From Alcaligenes aquatilis (GTDB taxonomy: Bacteria > Pseudomonadota > Gammaproteobacteria > Burkholderiales > Burkholderiaceae_B), in NCBI RefSeq assembly GCF_003076515.1, contig NZ_CP022390.1, positions 868,001 to 932,000 on the forward strand: a stretch of 64,000 nucleotides of DNA, written 5' to 3'. Below, piece after piece: positions 18,419 through 27,479 of the stretch (positions are counted from its first letter, which is position 1; each line of letters starts with the position of its first letter). Made by a program: the position numbers and the translations under genes. The notes beneath the pieces are model-generated. The model saw only the letters and a list, made by a program, of their open reading frames with translations. It searched no databases and was not told where the DNA came from.

Positions 18419-18826
18419 TTACGTGGCCGGAACCACTGTTCCCTGGGCCAGAGCGCATAGTTTTTGGGACTCGCCATCAATAGCGTAAACCTCGCATTGA
18501 CAAATTGCCATGCGCTTTCCTGCACTACGTGCTTGCGCTTTGGCGACCAAACGAGTGCCAATCGCTGGCCGGATGTAATTGATTTTAAATTCTACGGTTA
18601 ACGCGTTTCCGCCCAGTGCAAGCCCCCCAGCAAAAGTGATGGCATTGTCCGCCAGGTAACTGATTGCGCCACCATGAACAAATCCATGTTGCTGTTTGTG
18701 ATGATCCTGAACAGCGAGTGCCAGTTCGGCGCTGTCCTTAGAGCATGTCACCAGCTCAGCGCCGATGAATTGGCTGAAGGCTTGTGATTGAAATATTTTT
18801 AAAGCAAATGCTTTTATATCGTCCAT
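18419..18826 (-). CDS. PaaI-type hotdog thioesterase
   Basis: 135-residue hotdog-fold protein with the family motif FVHGGAISYLADNA. Such enzymes hydrolyse acyl-CoA thioesters, often aromatic-pathway CoA intermediates. AAAGGTG precedes the ATG. It lies 84 bp upstream of the orphan Rieske gene on the same strand, so both may serve one aromatic or acyl-CoA substrate route. Confidence 0.82.
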   Translation of the reverse strand: MDDIKAFALKIFQSQAFSQFIGAELVTCSKDSAELALAVQDHHKQQHGFVHGGAISYLADNAITFAGGLALGGNALTVEFKINYIRPAIGTRLVAKAQARSAGKRMAICQCEVYAIDGESQKLCALAQGTVVPAT

Positions 18827-19019
18827 TGATAAGCACCTTTGCCGAAAATACTGAGTTAGGTTTTGCGCGTTGTTTTTGAGGGCAATTTTTATTTATTACT
18901 TTAGCAAGATGATAAACCGGAATGCTAAGTCGAAAACCCTACTTTTTTTGTAATTAAAACTGTATTACGGTTTTATGCTTATTTTTTAAAATGCCTTTAT
19001 CTCTAATTTCGAAAGGCGC

Positions 19020-19048
19020 CATATATTATTTAAGCTAAATAATATATG
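19020..19048. promoter_or_regulatory. AT-rich perfect inverted repeat upstream of the thioesterase gene
   Basis: Thirteen-base arms (19020-19032 and 19036-19048) around AGC in an AT-rich 260-bp gap. Candidate operator for the thioesterase-Rieske pair, or a terminator hairpin for the LysR gene; no T-run follows. Confidence 0.5.
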
Positions 19049-19085
19049 ACACTGATATGGCATCTATTGGACTTCGTCGCGCTAT

Positions 19086-20018
19086 TCAGGCAGGACCATT
19101 GCTCAAAGCACTGTGCCCTGGAATTAGCCAGGGCGGCTTTTCTGCATACATTTCTTCGATAAACGCATGCATCTGGGCGATATACCAGGAGTTGTCGTTT
19201 TTTCTGTGGCTGAAAATAATGGGCGAGGTTACTTTCTCATCGTCAATCAGCCGGTACACAAGATCGCTGCGTATCTGGGCGGCGGAAGGAATCAGGCATA
19301 AGCCGACACCGCCTGCAACCAGTCCCATGGCCGTTTGCAGTTCCTTAACCTCGTGTACTTCGGAGGGGAAAACGGCGTTGTCGTGCAGAATGTTCAGTAC
19401 ATGATCGGCAAAGCTGGGGCGTGGGGATTTGGGATACACAATAAAGGCGTGATCAGCGATGACTTGCAAGGACACTGGCCCCCGGTCCTTGGCCAAGTCA
19501 ATCTTGGGCGGGATCGCCAGCACCAGGCGTTCTTCACGCAGAACGGTGCGACAGACCGCGCTGTCATGGATGCGCACACGCCCAAAAGCGATATCAATCC
19601 GTCCGGCGCGCAAGGCGGCAATTTGCTGGCTGGAGGTCAGCTCCAGAAAGTGAAAGCGGATATCCGGATAGGCGTGGCGAAACTTCTGAATCAGGATAGG
19701 CAGGCCACCATATAAAGTGGAAGCGACAAAGCCAATCGACAATTGCGGACGCTGGTTTAGACCGACTTCGGTGGTTGCCGCCTTCATCACTTCTACACGA
19801 TTGAGCAATTGCAGTGATTGTTCGTAAAAGATGCGGCCTGCCTCGGTCAGTTGCAGGGGGCGGCTCTCACGTGATAGCAGCAGCACATTGAGCTCCTGTT
19901 CGAGCAACTGGATCTGCCTGCTGAGTGCAGGTTGGGCGATGTGTAACTGTTCGGCAGCACGCGTGAAATTGCGCGCTTGGGCGACCGCAACAAAATAGCG
20001 GATTTGTTTCAAGTCCAT
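19086..20018 (-). CDS. benM: LysR-type regulator, BenM/CatM-like
   Basis: 310 residues: an N-terminal winged helix (MDLKQIRYFVAVAQARNFTRAAEQLHIAQ region, recognition helix ending PALSRQIQ) and a periplasmic-binding-like effector domain. FVASTLYG and LTSSQQIAAL contain the Ser and Thr positions that hold muconate/benzoate in BenM. It is divergent from benA with about 445 bp between, the classical layout for benzoate activation. The ATG at 20018 begins the conserved domain; a longer open frame to 20087 adds nothing recognisable. Whether it answers to benzoate, muconate or both is not visible. Confidence 0.85.
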   Translation of the reverse strand: MDLKQIRYFVAVAQARNFTRAAEQLHIAQPALSRQIQLLEQELNVLLLSRESRPLQLTEAGRIFYEQSLQLLNRVEVMKAATTEVGLNQRPQLSIGFVASTLYGGLPILIQKFRHAYPDIRFHFLELTSSQQIAALRAGRIDIAFGRVRIHDSAVCRTVLREERLVLAIPPKIDLAKDRGPVSLQVIADHAFIVYPKSPRPSFADHVLNILHDNAVFPSEVHEVKELQTAMGLVAGGVGLCLIPSAAQIRSDLVYRLIDDEKVTSPIIFSHRKNDNSWYIAQMHAFIEEMYAEKPPWLIPGHSALSNGPA

Positions 20019-20171
20019 GCCTGTGGTCCAGGTCCAGAAAACCCGGACCAATATATCACCTATCTCGACCATCCAAGCCTCAAGCATATACCTGACAAGC
20101 TTTAGGGTTAACGATAGGTTTTGTTTTGTGGGTGATGCAAGTATCTGATTTTATTAATAAAAAAACAAACT

Positions 20172-20186
20172 ATAGCATTTTGCTAT
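20172..20186. promoter_or_regulatory. Candidate LysR (T-N11-A) binding site in the benM-benA gap
   Basis: ATAGC-N5-GCTAT, a perfect 15-bp dyad with the T-N11-A form recognised by LysR regulators. It is about 280 bp before benA and 155 bp before the benM start, so any benA promoter near it would leave a long leader, which includes a hairpin at 20291-20315. Confidence 0.55.
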
Positions 20187-20463
20187 GGAGCGGGACCGAT
20201 ATGGTATTGGAAGCCTGCCCCTCTAAAGACTGTAATGAAAGCCATGCAGAACAGCCCCAGGATGTTAGATAAAACGGGCTGGGCAAGATCAGCCCGATGC
20301 TGTCCCTGTCGGGCTTGAATCAGGCTCAAGGCCAAGCCAGCAACACGCTGCCACGAGCCAGTCCGGTCTCAATCCGGAGCGATTTTTCTTTTCTATCACA
20401 CGTACTTGCTATGTCTTCATGGACATGGGCAGGGACGGCTGCAACTCTCATAAAGGCCACATC

Positions 20464-21816
20464 ATGTCAGTCCTTATGGATAAAACCAACGATATCAGGC
20501 ACTTGCTTGATACTGCCCTGGAAGAAAACCAAGAAACAGGCGTGTATCGCTGCCGTCGTGACATCTTCACGAATCCGGATCTGTTCGAGCTGGAGATGAA
20601 GCATATTTTTGAAGGCAATTGGGTTTACCTAGCGCATGAAAGCCAGTTGCCCAATGTGAATGATTACTTCACTACCTATATTGGCCGCCAGCCCGTGTTT
20701 CTGACACGCGGCAAAGACGGCGGCTTGAATGCCTTTATCAATGCCTGTGCTCACCGGGGCGCCATGCTGTGCCGCCGCAAACATGGCAATAAAGGCAGCT
20801 TCACCTGTCCTTTTCATGGCTGGACCTTCAATAACGCGGGCAAGTTGCTCAAGGTCAAGGACGAGAAAAACACCCAGTATCCCGAGCAGTTCAATACCGA
20901 TGGGTCGCATGACTTGAAGCATGTCGCGCGTTTTGAGAACTATCGTGGCTTTTTGTTTGGCAGCCTGAATCCGGATGTGGTGTCTCTGGACGAGTATCTG
21001 GGTGAAACCAAGGTCATCATCGACCAGATCGTGGACCAAGCCCCTGAAGGCCTGGAAGTGCTGCGCGGTAATTCTTCCTATATCTACGACGGCAACTGGA
21101 AGTTGCAGATGGAAAACGGGGCGGACGGCTATCACGTCAGTAGCGTGCACTGGAATTACGCCGCCACCATGGGGCGCCGCAAGGAGGGTGGGACGCAAGC
21201 GGTGGATGCGAATGGCTGGAGCAAAAGCCTGGGCGGTGTGTATGGCTTTGATTACGGCCATATCCTGCTGTGGACCAAGACCATGAATCCAACCGTGCGC
21301 CCGGTCTATGAGCACCGCGAAGAACTGAAACAGCGTCTGGGCGAGGAACGTGCCGAGTTCATCGTCAACCAGACCCGCAATCTGTGTCTGTACCCGAACG
21401 TGTATCTGATGGACCAGTTCTCTACCCAGATTCGGGTAACGCGTCCTATCAGCGTGGACAAGACAGAAGTCACGATTTACTGCTTTGGCCCTAAGGGTGA
21501 AAGTGCGGAGCAGCGTGCCATCCGTATCCGCCAATACGAAGACTTTTTTAATGTCTCCGGCATGGGGACGGCAGACGATCTGGAGGAATTCCGCGCCTGT
21601 CAGGAAGGCTATGCCGCAATGGCCGCTCCCTGGAATGACTTGAGCCGAGGTGCACCCTTGTGGGTGCAAGGCCCGGACGAGAACGCTACCGCCATGGGCA
21701 TGAAGCCCTTGATCAGTGGCGGGCGAAGCGAAGATGAAGGCTTGTTTGTCTGCCAGCACGAGTACTGGGCCAAGACCATGAGCCAGGCACTGAACGCAGA
21801 AAGCGGGGAGGCCTAA
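20464..21816 (+). CDS. benA: Benzoate 1,2-dioxygenase, large (alpha) subunit
   Basis: 450-residue Rieske oxygenase alpha subunit that converts benzoate to the cis-diol carboxylate. Rieske ligands are in CAHRGAM and CPFHGW; the mononuclear iron site is in [10 protein letters not shown]. Length and sequence match BenA (about 450). The ATG at 20464 opens the conserved [12 protein letters not shown] segment. The first gene of benABCD-benK. Confidence 0.94.
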   Translation: MSVLMDKTNDIRHLLDTALEENQETGVYRCRRDIFTNPDLFELEMKHIFEGNWVYLAHESQLPNVNDYFTTYIGRQPVFLTRGKDGGLNAFINACAHRGAMLCRRKHGNKGSFTCPFHGWTFNNAGKLLKVKDEKNTQYPEQFNTDGSHDLKHVARFENYRGFLFGSLNPDVVSLDEYLGETKVIIDQIVDQAPEGLEVLRGNSSYIYDGNWKLQMENGADGYHVSSVHWNYAATMGRRKEGGTQAVDANGWSKSLGGVYGFDYGHILLWTKTMNPTVRPVYEHREELKQRLGEERAEFIVNQTRNLCLYPNVYLMDQFSTQIRVTRPISVDKTEVTIYCFGPKGESAEQRAIRIRQYEDFFNVSGMGTADDLEEFRACQEGYAAMAAPWNDLSRGAPLWVQGPDENATAMGMKPLISGGRSEDEGLFVCQHEYWAKTMSQALNAESGEA

Positions 21817-21819
21817 GCC

Positions 21820-22308
21820 ATGAACGCGACTTATCACTCTATTTGCGCTTTTCTGTATCGCGAAGCCCGTTTTCTGGATGACCGCCAGTGGGATGAATGG
21901 CTGGAGTGCTATAGCCCTAACGTCCAATACTGGATGCCTTGCTGGGACGATGATGATCAACTGACCGAAGATCCGCACAGCGAGATTTCCTTGATTTTTT
22001 ATCCCAACCGCAATGGTCTGGAGGATCGGGTATTCCGCATCAAGACCGAGCGCTCCGGTGCCTCCACGCCCGAGCCGCGTACCGCTCATATGCTCAGCAA
22101 TATCGAGATTTTGGCCGAGCGTGAGGGGCAGGTGGACGTCCGCTACAACTTTTTGACACTGAACCATCGCTACCGGGTGACGGATCAATTCTTCGGCACG
22201 ATTTATCTGACTTTGTCACGTCAGGAGCAGGGCTGGTTGATTGAGCAAAAGAAGGTGGTGCTCAAAAACGACTACATCCGTCAAGTGATTGATGTGTATC
22301 ACATTTAA
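21820..22308 (+). CDS. benB: Benzoate 1,2-dioxygenase, small (beta) subunit
   Basis: 162-residue beta subunit with the cystatin-like fold of ring-hydroxylating oxygenases. The N-terminal FLYREARFLDDRQWDEWLECY segment and the MPCWDDDDQLTEDP segment are typical of BenB. It starts 3 bp after the benA stop, indicating translational coupling and equal subunit amounts. Confidence 0.94.
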   Translation: MNATYHSICAFLYREARFLDDRQWDEWLECYSPNVQYWMPCWDDDDQLTEDPHSEISLIFYPNRNGLEDRVFRIKTERSGASTPEPRTAHMLSNIEILAEREGQVDVRYNFLTLNHRYRVTDQFFGTIYLTLSRQEQGWLIEQKKVVLKNDYIRQVIDVYHI

Positions 22309-22323
22309 AACGGGGAACCAGTC

Positions 22324-23331
22324 GTGAACAGCTATCGTATTGCGCTTAATTTTGAGGACGGCGTCACCCGTTTCGTGGACTGTGGTGAACACGAAAAAGT
22401 GCTGGATGCCGCGTATCGCCACCAGATCAATCTGCCTATGGATTGCTCGGACGGGGTGTGCGGCACCTGTAAATGTCAGGCCGAAAGTGGTCAGTATGAG
22501 CAGGGCGATGACTATATCGAGGATGCCCTGACGCCAGAGGAAGCGGACAAAGGTTTGGTTCTGACTTGCCAGATGATTCCCAAGTCGGATTGCGTGATTG
22601 CCGTGCCGATTTCATCGGGTGTGTGCAAGACCGCCGTGGTCAAGTGGCAGGGGCAGGTATCGGAATGCCGTCAGTATGAGGATGCGGCTTACGAACTGAA
22701 GATTGATGCGGCTGATGACGCCTTGCCTTTCCTGCCTGGGCAGTACGCGAATATCACGGTGCCCGGCGGGCAGACGCATCGCTCTTACTCCTTCAGTTCG
22801 GCACCGGGCCAGTCGCGCTTGAGCTTCTTGATCAAGCAGGTTCCGGGCGGCCTGATGAGCTCCTGGCTGGCGGCGAAGCCGCTAGGCCAGCAGGTGGAAA
22901 TGACCGGGCCTTTGGGCAGTTTTTATCTGCGTCAGGTAACGCGCCCCTTGTTGTTCCTGGCCGGTGGCACAGGCTTGGCTCCGTTCTTGTCCATGTTGGA
23001 AGTCCTGGTCCGGCAAGGCTGTACGCAGCCTGTGCATCTGGTCTATGGCGTCACGCGTGATCAGGATCTGGTGATGCTGGCTGAGCTGGATTCCTATACC
23101 CAGCGCTTGCCCGGATTCAGCTACCTCACCTGCGTGGTGGACCCAGAATCCCGCCACGAACGCAAAGGCTACGTGACTCAGCATCTGGATCTGGCGCATT
23201 GGTATGAAGGACAGGTGGATGTGTACCTGTGCGGGCCGCCACCCATGGTGGATGCCGTCAGCCAGTTCATTGATGCCCAAGCTCATGCTCCCGCGAATTT
23301 CTACTACGAAAAATTCATCACCAGCCAATAA
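22324..23331 (+). CDS. benC: Benzoate 1,2-dioxygenase electron-transfer (reductase) component
   Basis: 335-residue reductase with a plant-type [2Fe-2S] domain (CSDGVCGTCKCQ plus a distal Cys at about residue 80), an FAD domain (RSYSFSSAPG) and an NADH domain (GGTGLAPFLSMLEVL, LCGPPPMVDAV). It uses a GTG start 15 bp after benB. It shares this architecture with DmpP at 16072. Confidence 0.93.
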   Translation: MNSYRIALNFEDGVTRFVDCGEHEKVLDAAYRHQINLPMDCSDGVCGTCKCQAESGQYEQGDDYIEDALTPEEADKGLVLTCQMIPKSDCVIAVPISSGVCKTAVVKWQGQVSECRQYEDAAYELKIDAADDALPFLPGQYANITVPGGQTHRSYSFSSAPGQSRLSFLIKQVPGGLMSSWLAAKPLGQQVEMTGPLGSFYLRQVTRPLLFLAGGTGLAPFLSMLEVLVRQGCTQPVHLVYGVTRDQDLVMLAELDSYTQRLPGFSYLTCVVDPESRHERKGYVTQHLDLAHWYEGQVDVYLCGPPPMVDAVSQFIDAQAHAPANFYYEKFITSQ

Positions 23332-23345
23332 ATGCATTCAAGCGG

Positions 23346-23362
23346 CGCCCCTTTTCGGGGCG
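23346..23362 (+). promoter_or_regulatory. Small hairpin between benC and benD
   Basis: A 6-bp GC stem (23346-23351 with 23357-23362) without T-tract in the 64-bp gap; possibly an mRNA stability element. Confidence 0.4.
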
Positions 23363-23395
23363 TGCTGTGCTGGATGATTCCTATAAGGAAAGATC

Positions 23396-24166
23396 ATGAC
23401 TGCGCCTGTGCGTTTTCATCAAAAAGTGGCCATTGTGACGGGCGCGGCCCAAGGCATTGGCCGTCGCGTTGCCGAGCGCTTGCAGGCCGAAGGGGCTTGG
23501 GTGTTGGCGGTAGACCGTTCGGAACTGGTGCGGGAACTGGCCGACGAGGCGGTCTTGACGCTGGAAGTGGATTTGGAAACCGTTGAGGGTGCGCAGGCCG
23601 CGGCCCAGGCGGCACTGGATAAGTGGGGGCGTATTGATATTTTGATCAATAACGTCGGCGGTACGATCTGGACGCGTCCTTACGAACACTACACGCCGCC
23701 GCAGATCGAAGCCGAGATTCGTCGTTCTCTGTTTCCAACCCTGTGGTCCTGTCATGCCGTGTTGCCCAGCATGCAGAAGCAGGGCAGCGGGGCCATTGTG
23801 AATGTGTCCTCGATTGCGACCCGCAGCATCAACCGCGTGCCTTATGCGGCGGCCAAAGGCGGCGTCAATGCCTTGACCGCCTCCTTGGCGTTTGAGAATG
23901 CCCAGCGCGGCATTCGGGTCAATGCCGTCTCACCCGGCGGAACCGAGGCACCGCCACGGCGCATTCCCCGCAATACCCAGACCCAAGAAGATCCCCAGGA
24001 AGCGATCTGGTATCAGCAGATTGTGGATCAAACCGTGGCCAGCAGTTTGATGAAGCGTTACGGCAACCTGGATGAACAGGCCGCCAGCATTTTGTTTTTG
24101 GCCTCGGACGAGGCGTCGTATATCACCGGCACTGTCTTGCCAGTAGGAGGCGGCGATCAGGGCTGA
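23396..24166 (+). CDS. benD: cis-1,2-dihydroxybenzoate (benzoate diol) dehydrogenase
   Basis: 256-residue short-chain dehydrogenase that oxidises and decarboxylates the BenABC product to catechol with NAD+. NAD-binding TGAAQGIGRRVAERL, the catalytic Ser in NVSSIATRS and the Tyr-x3-Lys pair in YAAAKGG are all present. AAGGAAAG precedes the ATG. Confidence 0.93.
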   Translation: MTAPVRFHQKVAIVTGAAQGIGRRVAERLQAEGAWVLAVDRSELVRELADEAVLTLEVDLETVEGAQAAAQAALDKWGRIDILINNVGGTIWTRPYEHYTPPQIEAEIRRSLFPTLWSCHAVLPSMQKQGSGAIVNVSSIATRSINRVPYAAAKGGVNALTASLAFENAQRGIRVNAVSPGGTEAPPRRIPRNTQTQEDPQEAIWYQQIVDQTVASSLMKRYGNLDEQAASILFLASDEASYITGTVLPVGGGDQG

Positions 24167-24236
24167 TCAAGCGATGCAGGCGGCTGGTACAGCGAATGAC
24201 ATCAACACAAAAAACTCCATATGGGGGAGACAAATC

Positions 24237-25557
24237 ATGAAAACAGTAGACGTTAATGCAGTGATTGAGCAGGCGCGCTTTGGGCGCTTTCACTGGATGG
24301 TGATGAGCCTGTGTGCCTTGTTGTTGATATTCGATGGTTACGACTTGTTTATTTACGGTGTGGTCTTGCCGGTGCTGATGGACGAGTGGAATTTGACGCC
24401 GGTGCAAGCCGGAGCCTTGGGTAGTTACGCCTTGTTTGGCATGATGTTTGGCGCCTTCGTGTTCGGGCCGTTGGCAGACAGGATTGGCCGTAAAAAAGGC
24501 GTGACGATCTGCTTTGCCTTGTTCAGCCTGGCCACATTTCTAAATGGCTTTGCCAGCTCACCAACCGAGTTTGGGGTATATCGCTTTCTGGCCGGCTTGG
24601 GCTGTGGGGGCTTGATGCCCAATGCCGTAGCCTTGATGAATGAATATTCGCCTAAACGTTCGCGTAGTACCTTGGTGGCGATCATGTTCAGTGGCTATTC
24701 ATTGGGTGGCCTGTTGTCGGCGGCGATTGGCATCTATATGTTGCCGCGCTTTGGCTGGCAGTCCATGTTTTTCTGCGCGGCTATTCCGCTGTTGCTGCTC
24801 CCCTTTATTGTCTGGAAATTGCCGGAGTCGCTGACGTTTTTGATACGCCAAGGGCAAGAGGAAAAAGCACGTCGTATTGTGCAGGCCTTGGACCCTGAAA
24901 TGGGCGTGTCTCAAGATACCAATTTGACCTTAAATGAACAGAAACAGACGGGTGTGCCCATGCTGGATCTGGTCAAAGAAGGGCGCTTGCTGGGCACCTT
25001 GATGATCTGGGTGGCGTTTTTCTGCTGTCTATGCCCTGGGCTCCTGGCTACCTAAATTGATGGCCAATGCGGGCTATAGCCTGGGTTCCAGCTTGTCTTT
25101 CCTGGTGGCCTTGAACTTGGGCGGCATGTTCGGTGCGATTCTGGGTGGTTGGCTGGGGGATCGTTTCAGCTTGCCTAAAGTGGTCGCCTGGTTCTTTCTG
25201 GTGTCGACGGTGTCCATTACCTTGCTGGGTTTCAAGAGCCCGACTCTGGTGCTGTATGTGTTGATCGTGATTGCTGGTGCCACCACCATTGGTACGCAGA
25301 TCCTGCTGTACGCCAATACGGCACAGTTTTACCCCCTGTCCATGCGTTCCTCGGGCTTGGGCTGGGCGTCAGGCGTGGGGCGCATCGGTGCCATTGCCGG
25401 GCCTTTCCTGGGCGGCACGCTGATGGCGGCCAAGTTGCCCTTGCAGATGAACTTCATGGCCTTTGCTGTGCCGGGTGTCGTGGCGATGTTGGCGTTCCTG
25501 GTGTTTATGGTGTCGTTACGTCAGGCAGGCAAAATGTCGCTGACTGCGGTGGCGTAA
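24237..25557 (+). pseudogene. benK: Benzoate MFS transporter benK, interrupted by a frameshift
   Basis: MFS transporter of the aromatic acid:H+ symporter group, which would import benzoate. Residues up to about 265 read in the first frame (LIFDGYDLFIYGVVLP, DRIGRKKGV). The frame then closes at 25055, while the rest continues in the +1 frame to 25557 with a clear MFS C-terminal half (LGGWLGDRF and several helices). One base too many, most simply in the T5 run at 25017-25021, restores about 439 codons, the expected length. Removing one T would read AVYALGSWLPKLM across the junction. GGGGGAGA precedes the ATG at 24237. Either a real inactivating mutation, a reversible homopolymer change or a sequencing error. 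Confidence 0.88.
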
Positions 25558-25701
25558 TAATAGAGGTAAAGCCTGAATTAGGATCCTGTTAAAGCCACCT
25601 GAAGGGCTGGAAGTCAAAAAATGAGTCAATAGCATAATGAGTTGATAGGCTTATTACCTGTGCTTTGTTATGCTTTGACTTTTACTTTCGGGGAGGTCTA
25701 T

Positions 25702-26079
25702 ATGTTCAAGTGGCTAGCCGTGGTGATGCTATCTGTCTTTATGGTTGGATGCGCTGCGCGTGTTGATTACAACCGGAAGTCGATAGATTTAGCCATTGGG
25801 ATGAATAAATCGGAAGTGCGAGCCGTAATGGGCGAGCCACGTCGCACAGATGTAAATGAGGATCGCGAGCGCTGGATTTTCTGGAACCCGGCGATTATCG
25901 GCTTTACGCCTATTGATAATGAAACTCTTGCGCAAGACCGTTTAGTGGTGACTTTCGTAGAGGGGAAAGTGACTCGTTGGGGTAATCAGACCTATATAGA
26001 CGATGCCGCTGAGATTAGTCGGAAGACGATGGAAAACTCCATGACTCTGATTAAAGAGACACAAAAAACAGCACAATAA
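25702..26079 (+). CDS. Small outer-membrane-type lipoprotein
   Basis: 125 residues with a lipoprotein signal ending FMVGCAA. The mature part has the pattern GMNKSEVRAVMGEPRRTD followed by WIFWNP, which resembles the SmpA/OmlA (BamE-like) fold seen in many small lipoproteins. GGGGAGG lies 8 nt before the ATG at 25702. Followed by its own terminator. Function unknown. Confidence 0.7.
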   Translation: MFKWLAVVMLSVFMVGCAARVDYNRKSIDLAIGMNKSEVRAVMGEPRRTDVNEDRERWIFWNPAIIGFTPIDNETLAQDRLVVTFVEGKVTRWGNQTYIDDAAEISRKTMENSMTLIKETQKTAQ

Positions 26080-26100
26080 ACTGTTTGCTGGATTCTTTAT

Positions 26101-26123
26101 AAACCCGCTTTGGCGGGTTTTTT
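26101..26123 (+). terminator. Intrinsic terminator
   Basis: ACCCGC stem (26103-26108) pairing with GCGGGT (26113-26118), followed by TTTTTT. Confidence 0.85.
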
Positions 26124-26275
26124 GCTTTATGGGTAGTTGTATTTTGGGGACACCCCTATAGCCGAAGAGGTAGTGCTGGTTAAAACAGTGCTTTTGTCGA
26201 CGGGTATACTCTTTGGTTTCGTCAAAGTAGGGCTGACATCCTGTCGAGAAGCCCCTAGAGGTATTTAGGTTTGCC

Positions 26276-26896
26276 ATGAGTTCTAATGTGTTCTGGTTGT
26301 TTTTACCCGCCTGTTTTGCCCTGAATATGGCCTTTGGTCCCAATAATCTGCTGTCCATGACGGTAGGGGCCAAGCAAGGGATACCGACTGCCCTGGTGGC
26401 AGCTATGGGGCGTCTGGTCGCTTTTGCCATCATGATTGTGGTGGCAGCCTTGGGGATGGGAACCTTGTTGATGGTCTCGGAAACGGCCTTTACCGTGGTC
26501 AAGTTCGCGGGGGCGGCATACTTGATTTGGCTGGGCATTAAGGTGCTGCGTGCCAGTGGTAAATCGTCCGCTGAACAAACAAAACTGAACAAGAGTGATG
26601 TCTGGGGTTTGGTACGCCAGGAGTTCTTCGTGGCGATGGGTAACCCTAAAGCCATTCTGATCTTCACTGCTTTTTTCCCGCAGTTTGTGGATATGAATAA
26701 TTATTGGTCTAGCTTCCTGACACAGGGCGTGATTTTCCTGCTGCTGGAAGTGATCGCGATTGCAGCCTATGCTTATGTGGGCACGCGTCTGTCAGGCGTG
26801 ATGCAAAATGCGCGTGGCCTGCGTTGGGTGAACCGTATTAGCGGCAGCATGATGATAGGTTTTGGTGTGATCCTGGCCATGGCCCGACGTTCCTGA
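26276..26896 (+). CDS. LysE-family amino-acid exporter (RhtB type)
   Basis: 206-residue inner-membrane protein with about six hydrophobic segments and the family motif GPNNLLSMTVGAKQG near residue 20. Family members export amino acids or their derivatives. Its length is typical. It stands alone between two terminators. Confidence 0.85.
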   Translation: MSSNVFWLFLPACFALNMAFGPNNLLSMTVGAKQGIPTALVAAMGRLVAFAIMIVVAALGMGTLLMVSETAFTVVKFAGAAYLIWLGIKVLRASGKSSAEQTKLNKSDVWGLVRQEFFVAMGNPKAILIFTAFFPQFVDMNNYWSSFLTQGVIFLLLEVIAIAAYAYVGTRLSGVMQNARGLRWVNRISGSMMIGFGVILAMARRS

Positions 26897-26926
26897 TGCG
26901 GCAGGCCCGCCCAGGCCTGTGAAAAA

Positions 26927-26952
26927 GAGCTCTCCTTGCGAGAGCTTTTTTT
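26927..26952 (+). terminator. Intrinsic terminator after the LysE-family gene
   Basis: GCTCTC (26929-26934) pairs with GAGAGC (26940-26945), followed by a run of T. Confidence 0.85.
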
Positions 26953-27189
26953 ATGCCTATCACCGGTCTGGCAAGGCCAAGTCTCATGTTTTTATGGGTG
27001 TTTTTAAATTCAATACAAAGAACTTGAAAAATCCCCTGTTGCTGTGTGAAGAGCCTGTTTTGCTTCTGTTTCTATTTGTACAGGGTAAACACTGAATATG
27101 CTGTTTAATGCTTGAAGTTTGTAATTTTTTTGTTAGGATAAAAATTCGTTCTAGGCTTTTTTATTACCTAAATGGCAGGAGGCTTGGAG

Positions 27190-27249
27190 ATGAATGACAT
27201 ACCCATGAACTGGCCCAGTGATTTCCCGAGTAAACACGATTCAATATAA
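27190..27249 (+). CDS. Possible very small protein (19 residues)
   Basis: The open frame MNDIPMNWPSDFPSKHDSI has AGGAGGCTTGGAG immediately upstream and a clean terminator 37 bp downstream (27286-27307), inside a 583-bp gap that holds no larger gene. It could be a small protein or simply part of a small RNA. No relative is recognised. Confidence 0.3.
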   Translation: MNDIPMNWPSDFPSKHDSI

Positions 27250-27285
27250 ACCTTCCAAGAACAGCGGAGACCATTAAGCAGCCAG

Positions 27286-27307
27286 GCCGCCCTATGGGCG
27301 GCTTTTT
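27286..27307 (+). terminator. Intrinsic terminator of a short transcript
   Basis: A 7-bp all-GC stem (27286-27292 with 27296-27302) followed by TTTTT, with no sizeable gene upstream within 340 bp. Confidence 0.85.
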
Positions 27308-27479
27308 CATTGGCGCACAAGAGTTCTGGTTTTTATAGTGATGTATTTTAAGGTTTGCCCTGTCGTTTATTGATAATATTCCAATGCTGAATTGCCTATG
27401 ACAGGGAATCCCCACTGGGCTACCTTAAATTATGGTTTATTGCGCTTGGTGGCTTGAAATAATACGGAGCAGAAAAAGA

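Noticed and set aside
20629..22188. A 519-codon open frame antisense to benA and benB
   Set aside because: Fully opposite well-identified genes, with no motif and no ribosome site.
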